Counted from the first letter of the stretch, positions 36,937 to 47,493 are shown. The stretch is 64,000 nt of DNA from Streptococcus sp. oral taxon 056 str. F0418 (GCF_000220065.1 NZ_AFQU01000001.1:558001-622000); one strand, 5' to 3'. The notes: generated from the letters alone by a model not told the origin. Numbers and translations: made by a program.

Positions 36937-38254
36937 GTTTTACCTCTACTTCCAGCTGCCCATCTCTCATAATTAGGGTCAGCTCATCTTTTTCTTTAAT
37001 GCCTGCACTTGACTCGACAACCTTTTGATTCTTTTGGACAATAGCATAGCCACGCGCCACGATTCGGCTGGTATCCAGCATAAGCAAGGCCTCGGACAAT
37101 CTCCTGACTTGAGCTACCTTGTTATCATAAATAACCGCCATATTGCTGCGCAGCAAACGCTCCAGCTGGGCAGTCTGCTCTTGAAAACGCTGAACGCGAC
37201 TGAGCGGATTCAAGATCTCTAAACGATGTTGCAAGATTTTAACCCGCTGTTGCTCTTGACTATAATATTCGCGAATTTTTTGCTTCAATCGCAGGTTGAA
37301 CTGGTCTAACTTCTGCAGATGACCATCGTAAAGACGCTCTGGCTGTCGGAAGATAACCGACTGGGTCAGTTTATTCAGTCGCTCTCGATAATAGCTCAGG
37401 TGATTGGAAATCGCTCGAGACATGCGGTTTTCCTGCTGCTGCAAATGGCCCAGTAGGTCTAGCTTGGTAACCGGTGTTGCTAGCTCAGCCGCAGCCGTCG
37501 GAGTCGCAGCCCTGCGATCTGCTACAAAGTCCGCCAAAGTCGTATCAGTCTCATGGCCGACACTAGAAATAATAGGAATCCGAGACTCAAAAATAGCCCG
37601 AACTGTTTCCTCTTCGTTGAAAGCCCAGAGATCTTCGATAGAACCCCCACCTCGACCAATAATCAACACATCCAAATCCGACCGCTCATTGGCCAGTCTG
37701 ATGTGGTCAGCAACCTGAGCTGCAGCCCCATCTCCCTGCACTTTTGTCGGATAAAGGACAATCTCCACTCCCGGAAAGCGACGGCTAACCGTCGTGATAA
37801 TATCCCGTATGACCGCTCCACTAGGACTGGTTATAACACCGATTTTCTTAGGAAATTGGGGTAAGACCTGCTTGAATTTCTCTTGAAAAAGTCCTTCTTC
37901 GCTCAGTTTTTTCTTTAACTGTTCAAACTGGACAGCTAAAGCCCCGATACCATCTGGCTCTGCCTTTTCAATGATGATAGAATAGGAACCGCTCGGCTCA
38001 TAGAGCTGTACCCGGCCAATCACATTGATCTTCATGCCTTCTTCCAACTCAAAGCCCAGCTTCTGGTAAACTCCAGACCAAACCGTAACCTGAATGACGG
38101 CCTTCTCATCCTTCAGTGAGAAATACTGATGGCTGGGGCGGCGGCGGAAATTGGACACCTGGCCAGTTAGATAGACCTGCTCCAAATAAGGATCCCGCTC
38201 AAACTTCATCTTCAGATACTTGGTCAAGGTCGAAACCGACAAATACTCTGGCAT
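36914..38254 (-). CDS. xseA: Exodeoxyribonuclease VII large subunit
   Basis: 446 residues: N-terminal OB domain ([20 protein letters not shown]), catalytic block with [16 protein letters not shown] and [19 protein letters not shown], and a long coiled-coil C-terminus. Full length. Confidence 0.96.
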   Translation of the reverse strand: MPEYLSVSTLTKYLKMKFERDPYLEQVYLTGQVSNFRRRPSHQYFSLKDEKAVIQVTVWSGVYQKLGFELEEGMKINVIGRVQLYEPSGSYSIIIEKAEPDGIGALAVQFEQLKKKLSEEGLFQEKFKQVLPQFPKKIGVITSPSGAVIRDIITTVSRRFPGVEIVLYPTKVQGDGAAAQVADHIRLANERSDLDVLIIGRGGGSIEDLWAFNEEETVRAIFESRIPIISSVGHETDTTLADFVADRRAATPTAAAELATPVTKLDLLGHLQQQENRMSRAISNHLSYYRERLNKLTQSVIFRQPERLYDGHLQKLDQFNLRLKQKIREYYSQEQQRVKILQHRLEILNPLSRVQRFQEQTAQLERLLRSNMAVIYDNKVAQVRRLSEALLMLDTSRIVARGYAIVQKNQKVVESSAGIKEKDELTLIMRDGQLEVEVKHVQRKEI

Positions 38255-38361
38255 GTCCTTTTCCTTTCATTTCTAGTTTTTCCGTAACTTTTATTATAAC
38301 AAAAAACTGCATAAAAAACCGATTACAAAGTCTAAAAATCCCCTGAAAAGCAAGAAAAAAA

Positions 38362-38386
38362 CTGGGCTTCCACAAAAGAAACCCAG
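38362..38386 (-). terminator. Terminator after nnrD
   Basis: Reverse-strand stem CTGGGTTTC/GAAGCCCAG followed by seven T. Confidence 0.75.
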
Positions 38387-38410
38387 CTGACTTAAAACCC
38401 AAGGAAAAGT

Positions 38411-39253
38411 CTACGGAGTCATCTTCTTCATCCACCTTGGAATGGCTCTGCTGATTGTCGTTGGCAGGACGACATAAGCTTCCTGACTCAGTTCATCAGC
38501 GATAAGGGAGTGAAGAAGGGTTGCAGCCGCCACTCGCTCAAAGAGACTACTTGACTTAAATTGACCTGCAAAAGCAGCGATCATACCAGCCAATGTATCC
38601 CCCATACCACCAGTTGCCTGATAAGGTCCGCCTGCTGTCAACTCAAAGGCTTGCTCTTTCCCACTTTGATAGATAGTCGTTCCATGTTTTTTCTGCACGA
38701 CAATACAGCCTAGAGGCAACTGATTGACCGCTGTCTGATTGGCTGCCGCTGTCTGATCTGACAAGCTTAACCCCGATAAGCCTTCCCACTCCTTTTGGTG
38801 AGGGGTAAAAACTGTTTGGGCTTTTGGAAATGGCAAAGCTCCTTTGCTAAAGAGTGAAATGGCTCCGCCATCCATAATGAGAATCTGCTGTTCTGACACG
38901 GCATGGACTACCTTTTGTAGAGTGTCTAGTCCAAGTTGATTTTCTGCTAGACCTGGACCAATCAAAACTAGATCTGATTTAACCAGCTGCTCTGTCAATC
39001 GGTCTTGCTCCTCTAGGTCAAAGGCCACGGCCTCCGGTAAATGACTGTGCAGAGGGGCGATATTGTCTTTATCTGTAGTAACAGTCACCAGACCAGCTCC
39101 GCTATTGACCGCCGCTAAAGCAGCCATAATGATGGCGCCCCCATAAGGATAAGTCCCCCCAATCAATAAGAGACGGCCGTAATCGCCCTTGTGGCTATCC
39201 AAGGGGCGTTCCCTAATGACTCTTTTTAAAATATTTTCAGCGTTTTTTAACAT
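38411..39253 (-). CDS. nnrD: ADP/ATP-dependent NAD(P)H-hydrate dehydratase
   Basis: Repairs hydrated NAD(P)H. 280 residues of the YjeF C-terminal, ribokinase-like fold: KGDYGRLLLIGGTYPYGGAI at the start, the catalytic GGMGDTLAGMIAAF near the end. No YjeF N-terminal epimerase domain is fused. The HAD gene ahead has its own terminator at 39326-39345. Confidence 0.93.
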   Translation of the reverse strand: MLKNAENILKRVIRERPLDSHKGDYGRLLLIGGTYPYGGAIIMAALAAVNSGAGLVTVTTDKDNIAPLHSHLPEAVAFDLEEQDRLTEQLVKSDLVLIGPGLAENQLGLDTLQKVVHAVSEQQILIMDGGAISLFSKGALPFPKAQTVFTPHQKEWEGLSGLSLSDQTAAANQTAVNQLPLGCIVVQKKHGTTIYQSGKEQAFELTAGGPYQATGGMGDTLAGMIAAFAGQFKSSSLFERVAAATLLHSLIADELSQEAYVVLPTTISRAIPRWMKKMTP

Positions 39254-39325
39254 GATATTCTCCTAGACCAACTTCATCCTGCACTTGTCTCAAGATGACC
39301 AAACCTATCTTCATTATACACCAAA

Positions 39326-39345
39326 AGGCACCTAAACAGGTGCCT
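39326..39345 (-). terminator. Terminator between the HAD gene and nnrD
   Basis: 8-bp perfect stem AGGCACCT/AGGTGCCT with a 4-nt loop and a T-rich 3' side on the reverse strand. Confidence 0.75.
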
Positions 39346-39360
39346 CGTATCGCAAGAAAG

Positions 39361-40134
39361 TTATTTTCTTCGGAAATCTGCAAATTTTTGTAAGATTCTT
39401 GCTGCGACTGCCTTGGGTAAATTTTCCTGAAAGGCGACCTGCTCATCCGCATAATCGCTCAAGCCTGAAAAATCCCCAACCTGCACAGCATAGAGAGAAT
39501 TCTTAAAGAGCTGGATATCGTTTTGATCATTACCAAAAGCCACATAATCCGAACCGCATAATTCCTTTACAGTTGAAGCTTTATTGGTTTCAGCCGGATT
39601 GATATAAAAACATTTCTCATGCTCATGATAGTCTAGACTCAGATTAGGCAAGTTTGCAAAACGAGCCTGTAAATCGTCTAAGAGCTGCTCATGATTCCCC
39701 ATGTAAATAACAACCTTAATAGGATGCTGGAGTTCAGTCACTTCCAGCCGTCTTGCCCGCTTAAGAGGATCTACACTGGCAATAAAAGGGATTTTTTCTA
39801 AAATCTGGCCGCTGTAGTCAAAAGTATTATCGACGAAAAAAGGCAAATTATAGGTCAAACAAGTATCTAGAATGGCTTGATAACTTGACTGATGCAGCTG
39901 ACGTTCAAACATCAGCTGTCCCTTCTGATAAGCTACTCCGCCGTTCAGGCCAATCACTATTTGCTGGCTCAATTCCGGACCTAATAGTCCCAGACAATCG
40001 CGATAGGAGCGCGCCGAAGCAAATAGAACTTCATGCCCAAACTGAGGAGCCGTCAGCAGAACCTGCTTAATCTCCTCATCAATCGTCATATAATCAAAGG
40101 ACAAGGTCCCATCCAAATCAAAGACAAATTTCAT
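39361..40134 (-). CDS. Cof-type HAD-family phosphatase
   Basis: 257 residues with nucleophile motif FDLDGTLS at residues 4-11 and the C-terminal [10 protein letters not shown]. Type IIB cap, sugar-phosphate or flavin-phosphate class; substrate unknown. Overlaps folD by 4 bp, so translation is coupled. Confidence 0.9.
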   Translation of the reverse strand: MKFVFDLDGTLSFDYMTIDEEIKQVLLTAPQFGHEVLFASARSYRDCLGLLGPELSQQIVIGLNGGVAYQKGQLMFERQLHQSSYQAILDTCLTYNLPFFVDNTFDYSGQILEKIPFIASVDPLKRARRLEVTELQHPIKVVIYMGNHEQLLDDLQARFANLPNLSLDYHEHEKCFYINPAETNKASTVKELCGSDYVAFGNDQNDIQLFKNSLYAVQVGDFSGLSDYADEQVAFQENLPKAVAARILQKFADFRRK

Positions 40135-40982
40135 GATTCAAGACTCCGTTTAAAGGCTTGGTAGGTCTGCTCCATCAGCATGGTAATAGTCATAGGCCCA
40201 ACGCCTCCAGGTACTGGGGTAATCAGGCTGGCAATTTCAGCCACTTCATCAAACTTAACATCGCCAATCAGCTTGCCATTTTCATCTCGGTTCATACCGA
40301 CATCAATGACAACAGCCCCTTCCTTGACAAAGTCCTTGGTAACAAAATGTCCACGTCCGATAGCCACTATTAAAATATCAGCTTGCTTGGCAATCTCCGC
40401 TAAATGATGCGTCCTCGAATGTGTCAGTGTTACCGTAGCATTTTTAGCTAAAAGCAACTGAGCCATGGGTTTACCAACTATATTGCTCCGCCCGATAACA
40501 ACTGCTCGCTTACTTTCAAGCTCTACATTATACTCCCGAAGCATCTCCATAATCCCAGCTGGAGTACACGGAATCATAACAGGATGGCCACTCCATAATC
40601 GTCCCATATTCGTCGGATGAAATCCGTCCACATCTTTTTCCGGATCAATCGCTAAAAGTACAGCCTCCTCATCAATATGAGCTGGTAGAGGGAGCTGTAC
40701 TAAAATACCATTCCAAGCAGGGTCTTGGTTATAGCGACCAATCAAAAAAAGCAACTCCTCTTGCGTGATAGAGTCCGACACTCTTATAACTTCACTCCTA
40801 AATCCTGCAGCAATAGCTGAACGCTCTTTATTTCTGACATATACTTGACTTGCAGGATTTTCTCCAACTAAAATTACAACTAAGCCTGGGGTTTGACCAC
40901 TTTTTTCTTTTAGTTTAGCTGTTTTTTCAGCCAACTCTGCCTGCATTTTCTGAGCTAAGGCTTTCCCATCAATAATTGCCAT
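40131..40982 (-). CDS. folD: Bifunctional methylenetetrahydrofolate dehydrogenase/cyclohydrolase
   Basis: One-carbon metabolism: 5,10-methylene-THF to 10-formyl-THF. Family blocks seen: [20 protein letters not shown] (with the catalytic YxxxK-type region), [17 protein letters not shown] and [10 protein letters not shown]. 283 residues. First gene of the run to argR/recN. Confidence 0.97.
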   Translation of the reverse strand: MAIIDGKALAQKMQAELAEKTAKLKEKSGQTPGLVVILVGENPASQVYVRNKERSAIAAGFRSEVIRVSDSITQEELLFLIGRYNQDPAWNGILVQLPLPAHIDEEAVLLAIDPEKDVDGFHPTNMGRLWSGHPVMIPCTPAGIMEMLREYNVELESKRAVVIGRSNIVGKPMAQLLLAKNATVTLTHSRTHHLAEIAKQADILIVAIGRGHFVTKDFVKEGAVVIDVGMNRDENGKLIGDVKFDEVAEIASLITPVPGGVGPMTITMLMEQTYQAFKRSLES

Positions 40983-41105
40983 CTTCTCTCCCTCTTCTCT
41001 TCATTACTATTTTTATTATAACAAAAAACCAGTCAAACCGTCTTATATCTTTTCTTTATACCTTACCATAGCTTTCCATTAGCAGATGAACAATTACAAA
41101 ATAAA

Positions 41106-41123
41106 AAGCACTAGAGCGTGCTT
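41106..41123 (-). terminator. Terminator after the DUF1797 gene
   Basis: Reverse-strand stem AAGCAC/GTGCTT followed by TTTTAT, directly at the stop codon. Confidence 0.6.
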
Positions 41124-41124
41124 C

Positions 41125-41355
41125 TTAATACAATAATTCATAGATTTCCATCGCAATTAAATCGATACTATCAAATGTGAACGTCTCACGAGCTGCAACA
41201 TCACGAAGAGTGAAAATAGATCCGTTTTCTTCATCATAGCTATATGCGACTTCAGCAACCACAACACCATCACGTTCAAAGTTTCGTTTCAAACTACCGC
41301 CATCGCTGGCCATACTTTCTAAACGATTAATAATTCTTACTAAATGTGATTCCAT
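41125..41355 (-). CDS. DUF1797 (YkuJ-like) protein
   Basis: 76 residues, MESHLVRIINRLESMASDGG, with RDVAARETFTFDSIDLIAME near the end. This matches the small YkuJ/DUF1797 family of unknown function, widespread in Firmicutes. Single gene, divergent from clpE. Confidence 0.85.
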   Translation of the reverse strand: MESHLVRIINRLESMASDGGSLKRNFERDGVVVAEVAYSYDEENGSIFTLRDVAARETFTFDSIDLIAMEIYELLY

Positions 41356-41509
41356 TTTTAGTTCTCCTATTTACTTTATCGTTACTATTTTACCATAAAT
41401 AGAAAGTGAACACCTAATAAAAGTTAAATTTTTTGTGATTTTTTAACAAAAACCTATTTGAAAGAGGGCACATTTTTAAAATTTAAAAGCTCATTTTAAT
41501 ACTTTCTTC

Positions 41510-41537
41510 TTGCATTGCTAGAGAATATTGTTATAAT
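41510..41537 (+). promoter_or_regulatory. Promoter of clpE
   Basis: -35 TTGCAT (41510-41515), 16-nt spacer, -10 TATAAT (41532-41537), followed at once by the CtsR box. Confidence 0.65.
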
Positions 41538-41548
41538 GAAATTATGAA

Positions 41549-41565
41549 TTTGACTATTTTTGACC
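41549..41565 (-). promoter_or_regulatory. CtsR operator
   Basis: Reverse strand reads GGTCAAA-AAT-AGTCAAA, an exact match to the CtsR heptad direct repeat (RGTCAAANNNRGTCAAA), just downstream of the clpE -10. It predicts heat-shock control by CtsR. Confidence 0.92.
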
Positions 41566-41608
41566 AAATGATTTTCACTTTATAAATTACAAAGAAAGAG
41601 GTAAAAAT

Positions 41609-43819
41609 ATGCTCTGCCAAAATTGTAAAATAAACGATTCAACCATTCATCTCTATACAAATGTAAATGGAAAAAAACAGCAAGTTGATCTTTGCCAAAA
41701 CTGTTACCAAATCATGAAAACCGATCCAAATAATGCTCTCTTTAACGGATTGACAAATATGGCAAAAAATCAAATCGATCCATTTGAAGACTTTTTTGGA
41801 AATTTGAGTAATTTCCAACATTCACAAGATCCAACTCCTCCCACACAATCAGGTGGCAACTATGGTGGCGGTGGATATGGACACGGCTCTAATAACCAGC
41901 GTCCTCAGTCCGCAACTAAGCCCAAAGGCTTGTTAGAAGAATTTGGTATCAATGTCACAGAAATTGCTCGGCGTGGAGACATTGACCCTGTCATTGGTCG
42001 AGACGATGAGATTCGTCGTGTCATAGAAATCCTCAATCGCCGTACTAAAAATAATCCCGTTCTGATTGGGGAGCCCGGAGTCGGAAAAACCGCTGTTGTT
42101 GAAGGACTAGCACAAAAAATTGTGGATAACGATGTCCCGCAAAAATTACAAGGAAAAGAAGTCATTCGCTTAGATGTTGTCAGCCTTGTTCAAGGTACTG
42201 GTATTCGAGGACAATTTGAAGAACGCATGCAAAAACTAATGGATGAAATTCGCGACCGTGATGACATTATTCTATTTATCGATGAAATCCATGAAATTGT
42301 GGGTGCAGGCTCTGCAGGTGATGGCAATATGGATGCTGGAAATATCCTCAAACCCGCTCTAGCTCGTGGTGAACTTCAACTAGTCGGAGCTACCACTCTC
42401 AATGAATACCGAATTATTGAAAAAGATGCTGCCTTAGAGCGTCGGATGCAACCAGTTAAAGTGGAAGAGCCTTCCGTTGAAGAAACTATCACGATTCTCA
42501 AAGGGATTCAAAAAAAGTATGAGGACTATCACCATGTCCGTTATACGGATGAAGCCATTGAAGCAGCAGCGATCTTATCAAATCGTTATATCCAAGATCG
42601 CTTTCTTCCCGACAAAGCCATTGATCTTCTAGATGAATCTGGTTCTAAAATGAACTTGACTCTTAACTTTGTTGATCCGAAAGAAATTGACAAACGCTTG
42701 ATTGAGGCTGAAAATCTTAAAACTCAAGCCACTCGCGATGAAGATTACGAAAAAGCGGCCTATTTCCGAGATCAAATTGCAAAATATAAGAAAATGCAAC
42801 ATGCTAAAGTAGATGATCAAGACACTCCTATCATCAGCGAAAAAGAAATCGAAGCGATCGTGGAGCAAAAAACAAATATCCCTGTTGGCGATTTAAAAGA
42901 AAAAGAACAGTCACAACTTATTCATCTATCTAGCGATCTGAAAGCCCATGTTATTGGCCAAGATGAAGCCGTTGACAAGATTGCCAAAGCCATCCGCAGG
43001 AATCGTGTTGGACTTGGATCACCAAATCGTCCCATCGGAAGCTTTCTTTTTGTCGGACCAACTGGTGTCGGAAAAACAGAGCTCTCTAAACAACTAGCCA
43101 TCGAACTCTTTGGATCCGCTGATAGTATGATTCGCTTCGATATGAGCGAATACATGGAAAAACACAGTGTCGCCAAGTTAGTCGGTGCACCTCCGGGCTA
43201 CGTTGGATACGATGAAGCAGGACAACTCACTGAACGCGTTCGTCGCAATCCATACTCACTCATCTTATTAGATGAGGTCGAAAAAGCCCATCCTGATGTC
43301 ATGCACATGTTTCTTCAAGTGCTAGATGACGGCCGTCTAACCGATGGACAAGGCCGAACAGTCAGCTTCAAAGATACCATTATCATTATGACTTCAAATG
43401 CAGGAACCGGTAAAGTAGAAGCTAGCGTTGGCTTTGGAGCTACACGTGAAGGTCGAACGAACTCTGTCCTAGGAGAACTAGGGAATTTCTTCAGCCCAGA
43501 ATTTATGAACCGTTTTGACGGCATCATTGAATTTAAAGCTCTAAGTAAAGAAAACTTATTACAAATCGTTGATTTGATGCTAGAAGATGTCAATAATCGA
43601 CTCGCGACTAATGACATCCACCTTGACGTAACAGATAAAGTCAAAGAAAAACTAGTCGATTTAGGCTATGATCCGAAAATGGGCGCTCGTCCACTACGTC
43701 GCACCATTCAAGACCATATCGAAGATGCTATCACCGATTACTATCTAGAGAATCCAACAGAAAAAGATCTCAAAGCTGTCATGACCAGCAATGGTAAAAT
43801 CATCATAAAAAGTAAGTAA
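41609..43819 (+). CDS. clpE: ATP-dependent Clp protease ATPase subunit ClpE
   Basis: 736-residue HSP100 unfoldase that feeds ClpP. N-terminal zinc finger with CQNC at residues 3-6 and a second CQNC about 25 residues on. AAA1 Walker A GEPGVGKT, a UVR-like middle segment ([14 protein letters not shown]), and AAA2 Walker A GPTGVGKT with [10 protein letters not shown]. The Zn finger and the lack of a ClpA/C N-domain identify ClpE. Confidence 0.97.
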   Translation: MLCQNCKINDSTIHLYTNVNGKKQQVDLCQNCYQIMKTDPNNALFNGLTNMAKNQIDPFEDFFGNLSNFQHSQDPTPPTQSGGNYGGGGYGHGSNNQRPQSATKPKGLLEEFGINVTEIARRGDIDPVIGRDDEIRRVIEILNRRTKNNPVLIGEPGVGKTAVVEGLAQKIVDNDVPQKLQGKEVIRLDVVSLVQGTGIRGQFEERMQKLMDEIRDRDDIILFIDEIHEIVGAGSAGDGNMDAGNILKPALARGELQLVGATTLNEYRIIEKDAALERRMQPVKVEEPSVEETITILKGIQKKYEDYHHVRYTDEAIEAAAILSNRYIQDRFLPDKAIDLLDESGSKMNLTLNFVDPKEIDKRLIEAENLKTQATRDEDYEKAAYFRDQIAKYKKMQHAKVDDQDTPIISEKEIEAIVEQKTNIPVGDLKEKEQSQLIHLSSDLKAHVIGQDEAVDKIAKAIRRNRVGLGSPNRPIGSFLFVGPTGVGKTELSKQLAIELFGSADSMIRFDMSEYMEKHSVAKLVGAPPGYVGYDEAGQLTERVRRNPYSLILLDEVEKAHPDVMHMFLQVLDDGRLTDGQGRTVSFKDTIIIMTSNAGTGKVEASVGFGATREGRTNSVLGELGNFFSPEFMNRFDGIIEFKALSKENLLQIVDLMLEDVNNRLATNDIHLDVTDKVKEKLVDLGYDPKMGARPLRRTIQDHIEDAITDYYLENPTEKDLKAVMTSNGKIIIKSK

Positions 43820-43868
43820 AATGATTTTCTGACGCTATCATGGGCTAAATACAACAGATTCTAAAAAG

Positions 43869-43896
43869 AACTCCAGTCTATATTTTAGTCTGGAGT
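43869..43896. terminator. Terminator between convergent clpE and the GyrI-like gene
   Basis: Stem AACTCCAG/CTGGAGTT followed by TTTTCT, with A residues on the other side. Confidence 0.7.
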
Positions 43897-43903
43897 TTTT
43901 CTA

Positions 43904-44509
43904 TTATTCTATCGGATAACGAAGGATTGTTTTTAATTTATCTGGTGCTGTTCGATTGAAATTATTCAGGTAAATCTCTTTATGACAAATAGACTTTCGC
44001 TTCAAATCATGTTTTCTACAAAAATCATCCATCTCGGCAAATGATTGCGGTTCATCATCAAAGGGACCAACATGAAGCATTGATACACTTCTTTCTTTTG
44101 CTACTGTCTCAAACCGAATATCATCATAATATGGACTGGGCTTTTTAAGCTTGACATTTTCCAAGGCTTCCATCACCATTTCTTTTGTAATAAAATTGGG
44201 CTGCGCAATCATAATAGTGTAGATGAGGTCATCTTTTATTAAATTTCCTTGTACTTTCTGTTGCCAAATACCTTCTAGAGGATAAACAACAAAGTCATTT
44301 ATTTCCCGCTCTGAAAAAGCTTTTTTATAGTACATTTTAATTGCATAAGCTAATGTATACAGTGCAGAAACTTGATCAGTGAACATCGCTTTGTTGGGAT
44401 CGCCCTCTCCATCTATCATGATAAACGACTGTGCTGGTATATCCACAATTATGGGTCTATCTTTTACTCCATAAATTGTTTTCTCCATTTTTCTCCACTC
44501 GTATTTCAT
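43904..44509 (-). CDS. GyrI-like small-molecule-binding protein
   Basis: 201 residues of the GyrI-like/SOUL-related fold (PAQSFIMIDGEGDPNKAMFT and MLHVGPFDDEPQSFAEMDDF). Such stand-alone domains bind hydrophobic cationic or other small molecules; the ligand is unknown. It lies 58 bp downstream of a WYL-type regulator gene, and the pair is probably one operon. Confidence 0.85.
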   Translation of the reverse strand: MKYEWRKMEKTIYGVKDRPIIVDIPAQSFIMIDGEGDPNKAMFTDQVSALYTLAYAIKMYYKKAFSEREINDFVVYPLEGIWQQKVQGNLIKDDLIYTIMIAQPNFITKEMVMEALENVKLKKPSPYYDDIRFETVAKERSVSMLHVGPFDDEPQSFAEMDDFCRKHDLKRKSICHKEIYLNNFNRTAPDKLKTILRYPIE

Positions 44510-44567
44510 TTTTATCTCCTTTCATTTTTCTATCTAAAGTCTAACAAATAAAACATGACATCTTCTG

Positions 44568-45458
44568 TCATGTTTTATATTTTTTTAAAATATCGTTCAG
44601 CTTTGTTTGGAATTCCTTCCGAATCTCTATCGGTTCTAAAACTTCCACCCCATCAAGAAATGATAAAAGGTACGAATATAGACTGATGTGTTTAGGCAAA
44701 TCAACTTCCACCAATAGACTTCCTTCTTTATCTTCCGTAATCAACCCTGTAAATTCTTCGTAAACTCGAAACGCTTGACTTTTATCAAATTTTAATCTGA
44801 GCTTTACCAACTCTTCTTTAAGATCATTTGCTTCTATAGGTTTACTGACTACTTTTTGATCAAATCTTTCATCCAATAACTCACACTGACTCATACGACT
44901 CAATTTAAAAAGACGAAAATCTTGCCTTTCTATACAAAAACCATAAATATACCAATCTTGATTTTTAAAAATTAATTGCAATGGTTCCAAATTCCGTATT
45001 GCTTCGCATTGTTGACTTCTATAGATAAACCGAACTACTTGTTTTTGAAAAATACCTCGTTTCAGTATTTCAAAAAGATTTTCTTGATATTTTGTCCCCC
45101 TCCAATCTGAAAAGTCAATTCGAATCCAATCCTCAGCCTTTATTTGAAAGAGTGCTCGTAGTTTTTCAGCTACTTGACCATTACCTTTTAAAGCGTCTAG
45201 GCCTTGAATAGCTAACATTAACTCTTCTTTTTCATCAGTCGATAGTAAACCTTTATCCAAGATAAAGGAATCTAACAAAAAAATGCCCCCTCCCTTTCCT
45301 GGATTACAATAAACTGGAATCCCTGCACCACTCATCCACTCTATATCACGATAAATTGTGCGAATCGAAACATTCAGCTTTTTTGCAAGTTCTGGTGCCG
45401 TCGCTTTTCTTTTTTCAACCAAATAATACAATATGTCAAATAAACGCTTTGTAGCCAT
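44568..45458 (-). CDS. YafY-type HTH/WYL-domain transcriptional regulator
   Basis: 296 residues. N-terminal DeoR-like winged helix (ELAKKLNVSIRTIYRDIEWM), then a WYL domain (LIFKNQDWYIYGFCIERQDF with the shared W-Y-x motif) and a WCX end. ATG 45458 follows AAGGAAGTGAG. An in-frame ATG seven codons upstream is less well spaced. Probably senses a ligand and controls itself and the GyrI-like gene. Confidence 0.9.
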   Translation of the reverse strand: MATKRLFDILYYLVEKRKATAPELAKKLNVSIRTIYRDIEWMSGAGIPVYCNPGKGGGIFLLDSFILDKGLLSTDEKEELMLAIQGLDALKGNGQVAEKLRALFQIKAEDWIRIDFSDWRGTKYQENLFEILKRGIFQKQVVRFIYRSQQCEAIRNLEPLQLIFKNQDWYIYGFCIERQDFRLFKLSRMSQCELLDERFDQKVVSKPIEANDLKEELVKLRLKFDKSQAFRVYEEFTGLITEDKEGSLLVEVDLPKHISLYSYLLSFLDGVEVLEPIEIRKEFQTKLNDILKKYKT

Positions 45459-45570
45459 TATCTCACTTCCTTTTCTCATATTGTAACATACTTTTTGGGA
45501 AAGAACCTAGCGCTCAAATAACTCTTCTTAGCCTTATTTTCAAAATTATCAGAAAATTTCTATTTTTCTA

Positions 45571-45598
45571 TTGATTTTTTCTAAGAAGATGTTATAAT
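45571..45598 (+). promoter_or_regulatory. Promoter of the Ile-rich leader and EIIC-like gene
   Basis: -35 TTGATT (45571-45576), 16-nt spacer, consensus -10 TATAAT (45593-45598). Confidence 0.75.
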
Positions 45599-45630
45599 AG
45601 ACAGCAAGAAAAATAAAAAGGAGCTACGTT

Positions 45631-45711
45631 ATGTTGATTATTACTATTATTGTCGTCATCATTATATCTAATCATCTAACAAGGCGTAGCCAGTATTCTC
45701 AGATTGGGTAA
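45631..45711 (+). CDS. Ile-rich leader peptide, 26 codons
   Basis: ATG after AAAAAGGAG. It begins MLIITIIVVIIISNHL and ends with a basic/polar tail (TRRSQYSQIG). Eight of 26 codons are Ile and two Val, clustered in codons 3-12, as in branched-chain amino-acid leader peptides. A perfect terminator hairpin begins 25 nt past the stop, and an alternative pairing exists (see the attenuator). It could instead be a small membrane peptide. I know no family match. Confidence 0.75.
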   Translation: MLIITIIVVIIISNHLTRRSQYSQIG

Positions 45712-45770
45712 AATGTACCCATTTTCTCTGAACTTCGCCTTATTCTCTTTGGAATAAGGCGATTTTTATT
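45681..45770 (+). promoter_or_regulatory. Attenuator: terminator and competing antiterminator
   Basis: Terminator: perfect 10-bp stem CGCCTTATTC (45736-45745)/GAATAAGGCG (45752-45761) plus a T run. Competitor: AAGGCG inside the leader ORF (45681-45686) can pair with CGCCTT, supported by TCAGA (45699-45703)/TCTGA (45727-45731) and an inner GGGTA/TACCC hairpin. A ribosome stalled on the Ile codons would leave AAGGCG free and favour readthrough. The mechanism is inferred; the pairings are seen. Confidence 0.65.
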
Positions 45771-45794
45771 TTTCAAATATAAAAGGAGTTGTCT

Positions 45795-46919
45795 ATGACA
45801 AAAGAAAATACACATTCATCACTCACCCCAAAAACTTTTTTACATAAAGTTCTAAACGGAACAGCTATTGGTGTTATCGTAGCCTTGCTACCTAACTGTA
45901 TCTTTGCCATTCTCTTCTCTTTGGAATTTTTTAAAAATAATGCTTTCTTTGCTACTTGGAATGTTGCAAATGTCCTCTTCCAATGTACATTACCTGCAGT
46001 CATCGGTACACTAATTGCCTTAGAGTTTAATTTCAAAGGTATGAAGGCAGCTCTACTAACTGCTATCGCATTTGTCAGCTCTGGTGTTTCTAGCAAACTC
46101 GTCGGCGCAACTGCCTTACTAGCGCATTTACAAAATCAAAAGGCTCCTGCAGAGATCACTGCAACAGCAACAAAAATGGTTGCTGGCTTCTATACAAATG
46201 GAACTGGCGATATTATAAACGTTATGTTAGTATGTGCACTTAGCGTTTTAGTCTTGCTCTGGTTAGAAGGTAAATTTGAATCATTTAGCTTTGTATTGCT
46301 TCCAATCGTAGGATCACTTCTTGCGACTGCTGGTCTCTTTACACTGCCTTATGTAAAAATGATTTCAACTTTAATCGGTCAAGGAATTGTTCATTTCACT
46401 GAATTGCAACCTTACCTAATGAGTGTCTTGATCTGTGTAACTTTTGGTGTTCTGATTGTCGCTCCAATCTCTACAGTAGCCATCGGACTAGCCATTGGAC
46501 TAAATGGACTATCTGCTGGGGCTTCTGCCATGGGAGTTGGTACAACCTGTATTGTACTTGTTGTACACTCATTCTTTGTAAACAAGCCAGGTGTCACAGT
46601 TGCAGTTGCATTAGGTTCTATGAAAATGATGATGACCAATGTCTTTGAACATCCTATATCCTATGTCCCAATTATTGCGAGCTCTGCTGCTACTGGGCTT
46701 CTCGTCCCACTCTTTACTATAACCGGTACACCAGCATCAGCAGGTTTTGGACTAGTTGGCTTAACAGGATTATTTGCATCTGTGTCTGGTGGACTCTCAA
46801 TTGGACTTGCTGTACTTGCATGGCTAGTTATTCCCACAGTCGTTGCCATTCTCTTCCGCTTACTCTTTGAAAAAGTTCTAAAGCTTTACACAGCTGATAT
46901 TTTCAAATTTGAATCATAA
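45795..46919 (+). CDS. PTS EIIC-2-like membrane transporter
   Basis: 374 residues with about ten hydrophobic helices. The shape and motifs (GVIVALLPNCIFAILFSLEF, NGTGDIINVM and LSAGASAMGVGTTC) match the EIIC_2-type membrane proteins often annotated as PTS sugar transporter subunit IIC. No EIIA or EIIB gene lies nearby, so transport may not be PTS-coupled. The substrate is unknown. AAAAGGAG precedes ATG 45795. Control by the Ile-rich leader hints at a link to branched-chain amino acids (inference). Confidence 0.8.
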   Translation: MTKENTHSSLTPKTFLHKVLNGTAIGVIVALLPNCIFAILFSLEFFKNNAFFATWNVANVLFQCTLPAVIGTLIALEFNFKGMKAALLTAIAFVSSGVSSKLVGATALLAHLQNQKAPAEITATATKMVAGFYTNGTGDIINVMLVCALSVLVLLWLEGKFESFSFVLLPIVGSLLATAGLFTLPYVKMISTLIGQGIVHFTELQPYLMSVLICVTFGVLIVAPISTVAIGLAIGLNGLSAGASAMGVGTTCIVLVVHSFFVNKPGVTVAVALGSMKMMMTNVFEHPISYVPIIASSAATGLLVPLFTITGTPASAGFGLVGLTGLFASVSGGLSIGLAVLAWLVIPTVVAILFRLLFEKVLKLYTADIFKFES

Positions 46920-46928
46920 ACTACTATA

Positions 46929-46954
46929 AAGAGGCTGGGGAGCACCCGCCTCTT
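46929..46954 (+). terminator. Terminator after the EIIC-like gene
   Basis: Stem AAGAGGCtGGG/CCCgCCTCTT followed by CTATTTT. Confidence 0.75.
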
Positions 46955-47043
46955 CTATTTTACAGCTCATATATTATATAGAAATTCTTGACATAAAAAG
47001 CATTCTGCTTTATGATAAAAGTAATAGAATGGAAGGGGAACAG

Positions 47044-47493
47044 ATGACAGTAGCAACATTTGGAAACAAAGTAGAAGGCGTTGAGTATAACAATCGCTAT
47101 GGTGTATATGCCATCATTTCTGATGAAACCAACAGTCAAATCATTCTCGTTCAAGCTCCTAATGGAGCTTGGTTTTTACCGGGCGGAGAAATTGAAAAAG
47201 GCGAAGATCATTTATCGGCTTTGAAACGAGAGTTAATAGAAGAATTAGGGTTTACTGCGCAAATTGGACAATATTATGGTCAGGCAGATGAATATTTTTA
47301 TTCTAGTCACAGGGATAAATATTTTTATAACCCGGCCTATCTCTATGAAATTGTCTCTTTCGAGAAAAAACAAGACCCCCTTGAAGATTTCAATCATATC
47401 GCCTGGTTCCCTATTGATGAAGCTATTTTAAAACTCAAACGAGGGAGCCATAAATGGGGAGTTGAAATGTGGAAAAAACAACATCATAAATGA
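47044..47493 (+). CDS. NUDIX hydrolase
   Basis: 149 residues with NUDIX box GGEIEKGEDHLSALKRELIE followed by ELGF. Substrate unknown; resembles MutT/YjhB-like proteins. ATG 47044 follows GGAAGGGGAAC. An in-frame ATG five codons upstream lies within the ribosome-site region. A DUF1827 gene follows about 100 bp later. Confidence 0.9.
   Translation: MTVATFGNKVEGVEYNNRYGVYAIISDETNSQIILVQAPNGAWFLPGGEIEKGEDHLSALKRELIEELGFTAQIGQYYGQADEYFYSSHRDKYFYNPAYLYEIVSFEKKQDPLEDFNHIAWFPIDEAILKLKRGSHKWGVEMWKKQHHK

Noticed and set aside
44673..44680. TACGAATA, the streptococcal com-box (SigX) motif
   Set aside because: Lies inside the WYL regulator coding sequence with no gene start downstream. A chance 8-mer.
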